A program made the translations under genes and the position numbers. A DNA stretch of 64,000 nt from Streptomyces werraensis (GTDB taxonomy: Bacteria; Actinomycetota; Actinomycetes; Streptomycetales; Streptomycetaceae): contig BNBX01000016.1 in assembly GCA_014656175.1 (NCBI GenBank), positions 49,181 through 113,180 of the forward strand, read 5' to 3'. Shown in pieces: positions 62,006 through 64,000 of this stretch. Position 1 is the first letter of the stretch; every line of letters starts with the position of its first letter. The notes below the pieces were generated by a model. That model worked only from the letters and a program-made list of their open reading frames with translations, did no database searches and was not told the DNA's origin.

Positions 62006-62646
62006 TGAGCGGCCGGCCCGCCCCCGCCCCGCTGCTGATCGCCTGCGCGCTCGGCATCGAACAGTTCGCGCTGCGCAGGCGGGAGCGCACCACCCCGGGC
62101 GGGCCGGTCACCGTGCTGCGCACCGGCATGGGGCCGGCGGCGGCCGAGCGGTCCGTCACCCGGGTGCTCGCCGACCCGGCGCTGCACGGGGCCGCCGTCC
62201 TCGCCACCGGCTTCTGCGCGGGCCTCGCCGCCGGCATGCACCCCGGCGACCTGGTCGTCGCCGAGGAGACCCGGGACCCGCGCGGCACCGTGCCGTGCGT
62301 CGGCACCGAACTGCTGGTGAAGGAGCTGGTGCGCGCGGTGCCCGGACGCACCGTGCACACCGGCCCCCTCACCGGCTCCGACCACGTCGTCCGCGGCCAC
62401 GAACGCTCCGACCTGCTCGCCACCGGCGCGATCGCGGTGGACATGGAGTCCGCGGCCACGCTCCTGAGCGCCGTCCGCGCGGCCGAGCGCCCGGTTGCGG
62501 CCGTCCGGGTGGTCGTGGACGCTCCTGAACACGAACTCGTCCGTATCGGCACGGTCCGCGGTGGAATATCGGCTTTCCGTGTCCTTCGTTCCGTACTGCC
62601 GGCTTTCTATGAATGGCACCGTTCCTTGCTGCTCCCCAGGAGGTGA
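62005..62646 (+). CDS. hpnG: adenosylhopane nucleosidase HpnG
   Basis: 213-residue phosphorylase/nucleosidase-fold protein (MTA/SAH nucleosidase superfamily) that removes adenine from adenosylhopane to give ribosylhopane or phosphoribosylhopane. Recognised by LLIACALGIEQFALRRRE, TGMGPAAAERSV, ATGFCAGLAAGMHPGDLVVAEE and IAVDMESAATL, the last holding the ribose-binding Met-Glu. ATG 62005 overlaps the shc stop (TGATG). The ending is 5 nt before hpnH. Confidence 0.93.
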   Translation: MSGRPAPAPLLIACALGIEQFALRRRERTTPGGPVTVLRTGMGPAAAERSVTRVLADPALHGAAVLATGFCAGLAAGMHPGDLVVAEETRDPRGTVPCVGTELLVKELVRAVPGRTVHTGPLTGSDHVVRGHERSDLLATGAIAVDMESAATLLSAVRAAERPVAAVRVVVDAPEHELVRIGTVRGGISAFRVLRSVLPAFYEWHRSLLLPRR

Positions 62647-62651
62647 GCCAG

Positions 62652-63674
62652 ATGGCCATGCCGCTGCGTCAGTCCATCAAGGTCGCTACATACTTGGCCG
62701 AACAGAAGCTCCGCGGGCGGGACAAGTTCCCGCTCATCGTCGAACTGGAACCGCTCTTCGCCTGCAACCTCAAGTGCGAGGGATGCGGCAAGATCCAGCA
62801 CCCGGCCGGTGTGCTCAAGCAGCGCATGCCCGTCGCGCAGGCCGTCGGCGCCGTCCTGGAGTCCGGCGCGCCCATGGTGTCGATCGCCGGCGGCGAGCCC
62901 CTGATGCACCCTCAGATCGACGAGATCGTCCGTCAGCTGGTGGCCCGCCGCAAGTACGTCTTCCTGTGCACCAACGCCATGCTGCTGCGCAAGAAGATGG
63001 ACAAGTTCACCCCGTCGCCGTACTTCGCGTTCGCGGTGCACATCGACGGGCTGCGGGAGCGGCACGACGAGTCCGTCGCCAAGGAGGGCGTGTTCGACGA
63101 GGCCGTGGCGGCCATCAAGGAGGCCAAGCGACGCGGTTTCCGGGTCACCACCAACTCGACGTTCTTCAACACCGACACCCCGCAGACCGTCGTGGAGGTG
63201 CTCAACTACCTCAACGACGACCTCAAGGTCGACGAGATGATGATCTCGCCCGCCTACGCCTACGAGAAGGCGCCCGACCAGGAGCACTTCCTGGGCGTGG
63301 AGCAGACCCGGGAGCTGTTCAGGAAGGCCTTCGCGGGCGGCAACCGGCGCCGCTGGCGGCTGAACCACTCGCCGCTGTTCCTCGACTTCCTCGAGGGCAA
63401 GGTGGACTTCCCGTGCACCGCCTGGGCGATCCCCAACTACTCCCTGTTCGGCTGGCAGCGCCCCTGCTACCTGATGAGCGACGGCTACGTGCCGACCTAC
63501 CGGGAGCTCATCGAGGACACCGACTGGGACCGGTACGGCCGCGGCAAGGACCCGCGCTGCGCCAACTGCATGGCCCACTGCGGCTACGAGCCCACCGCCG
63601 TCCTCGCCACCATGGGCTCCCTGAAGGAGTCCCTGCGCGCCATGCGCGAGACCGTCTCGTCGAACAGGGAGTGA
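62652..63674 (+). CDS. hpnH: radical SAM adenosylhopane synthase HpnH
   Basis: 340 residues. Radical SAM cluster Cys38, Cys42 and Cys45 in FACNLKCEGCGK; SAM-contact GGEPLMHP; C-terminal Cys set (CANCMAHCGYEP) as in HpnH. It adds a 5'-deoxyadenosyl group to diploptene. ATG 62652 behind AGGAGG at 8 nt is preferred; an in-frame ATG at 62613 lies inside hpnG and has no signal. With hpnG this forms the side chain of bacteriohopanetetrol-type lipids. Confidence 0.95.
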   Translation: MAMPLRQSIKVATYLAEQKLRGRDKFPLIVELEPLFACNLKCEGCGKIQHPAGVLKQRMPVAQAVGAVLESGAPMVSIAGGEPLMHPQIDEIVRQLVARRKYVFLCTNAMLLRKKMDKFTPSPYFAFAVHIDGLRERHDESVAKEGVFDEAVAAIKEAKRRGFRVTTNSTFFNTDTPQTVVEVLNYLNDDLKVDEMMISPAYAYEKAPDQEHFLGVEQTRELFRKAFAGGNRRRWRLNHSPLFLDFLEGKVDFPCTAWAIPNYSLFGWQRPCYLMSDGYVPTYRELIEDTDWDRYGRGKDPRCANCMAHCGYEPTAVLATMGSLKESLRAMRETVSSNRE

Positions 63675-63678
63675 CCAG

Positions 63679-64000
63679 ATGACCGCAGTCTCCCTGGGCC
63701 TCCCCGAGGTCCCGGCCACGCTCGCCGTGCGCCGGAAGAGCCGGCAGATCCAGGTCGGCTCCGTGGCGGTGGGCGGGAACGCCCCGGTGTCGGTGCAGTC
63801 GATGACGACCACGCGCACGTCGGACATCGGCGCGACGCTGCAGCAGATCGCGGAGCTGACCGCGTCGGGCTGCCAGATCGTGCGGGTGGCGTGCCCGACG
63901 CAGGACGACGCGGACGCGCTGGCGGTGATCGCGAAGAAGTCGCAGATCCCGGTGATCGCGGACATCCACTTCCAGCCGAAGTACGTGTTCGCCGCGATCG
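63679..64000 (+). CDS. ispG: 4-hydroxy-3-methylbut-2-enyl-diphosphate synthase, N-terminal part (cut by window end)
   Basis: Iron-sulfur enzyme of the MEP pathway making HMBPP. The 107 residues present contain RRKSRQIQVGSVAVGGNAPVSVQSMTTTRTSDIGATLQQI and VRVACPTQDDADAL, IPVIADIHFQPKYV, all IspG TIM-barrel features. The Cys cluster lies beyond the window. ATG 63679 is 4 nt past the hpnH stop, so this MEP gene is probably co-transcribed with the hopanoid genes. Confidence 0.95.
   Translation, partial: MTAVSLGLPEVPATLAVRRKSRQIQVGSVAVGGNAPVSVQSMTTTRTSDIGATLQQIAELTASGCQIVRVACPTQDDADALAVIAKKSQIPVIADIHFQPKYVFAAI

Overview
The window is chromosomal DNA from a high-GC actinomycete, almost certainly a Streptomyces. 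Evidence: about 70% GC with strong third-position GC bias, GTG starts and GTGA/ATGA stop-start overlaps, a WhiB-like protein, an SsgA-like sporulation protein (SsgD type), a two-domain Streptomyces laccase and a hopanoid locus of Streptomyces order. Gene order resembles the S. coelicolor SCO67xx region; that comparison is from memory and no search was run. No rRNA, tRNA, CRISPR array, IS element, integrase or phage gene was seen, so this looks like conserved chromosome-arm DNA rather than an inserted island.

Layout. 1-2.7 kb: end of a zinc alcohol dehydrogenase, then divergent ATP-dependent DNA ligase (LigC type) and LigD-type polymerase, the split parts of an NHEJ system. 2.8-9.8 kb: a secreted redox block (cupredoxin/Ig/DUF1080 protein, ThuA-PQQ sugar dehydrogenase fusion, small laccase) followed by a LacI regulator with a perfect operator. 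9.9-23.2 kb: mixed housekeeping and developmental genes (VOC protein, Wbl, acyl-ACP desaturase, DDAH, UvrA-like and ABC-F proteins, GPP34, SsgD, exported BNR protein, endonuclease V, enoyl reductase-like protein, MmcQ). 23.3-28.7 kb: a CoA-transferase/thiolase/FadB beta-oxidation operon next to a MerR regulator; both promoters share an operator-like motif. 28.9-47.7 kb: amino acid permease, macrodomain protein, two secreted peptidases, BCCT transporter, D-amino acid oxidase, a second ABC-F, Tex, enoyl-CoA hydratase, HdeD, anti-sigma-like ATPase, type I IPP isomerase, CDF metal transporter and GalE.

47.9-54.9 kb: a tightly coupled seven-gene operon (two CDP-alcohol phosphotransferases, a nucleotidyltransferase, a glycerol-1-phosphate dehydrogenase-like enzyme, a GT2 glycosyltransferase and a TagGH-type ABC exporter) that looks like a surface or lipid-linked polyol-phosphate glycopolymer system. 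It is the best candidate here for an undescribed system. 55.3-64 kb: the hopanoid operon hpnC-hpnD-small ORF-hpnE-polyprenyl synthase-shc-hpnG-hpnH, running into ispG at the window edge. With idi upstream, the region groups isoprenoid precursor supply, squalene formation, cyclisation and side-chain addition.

Regulatory DNA is visible: strong convergent-gene hairpin terminators, several -10 boxes 6-8 nt from start codons implying leaderless mRNAs, a bidirectional promoter with overlapping -10 boxes, an ABC-F leader with a candidate attenuator, a triple 15-bp palindromic repeat before the desaturase, and a nested dyad before ssgD.
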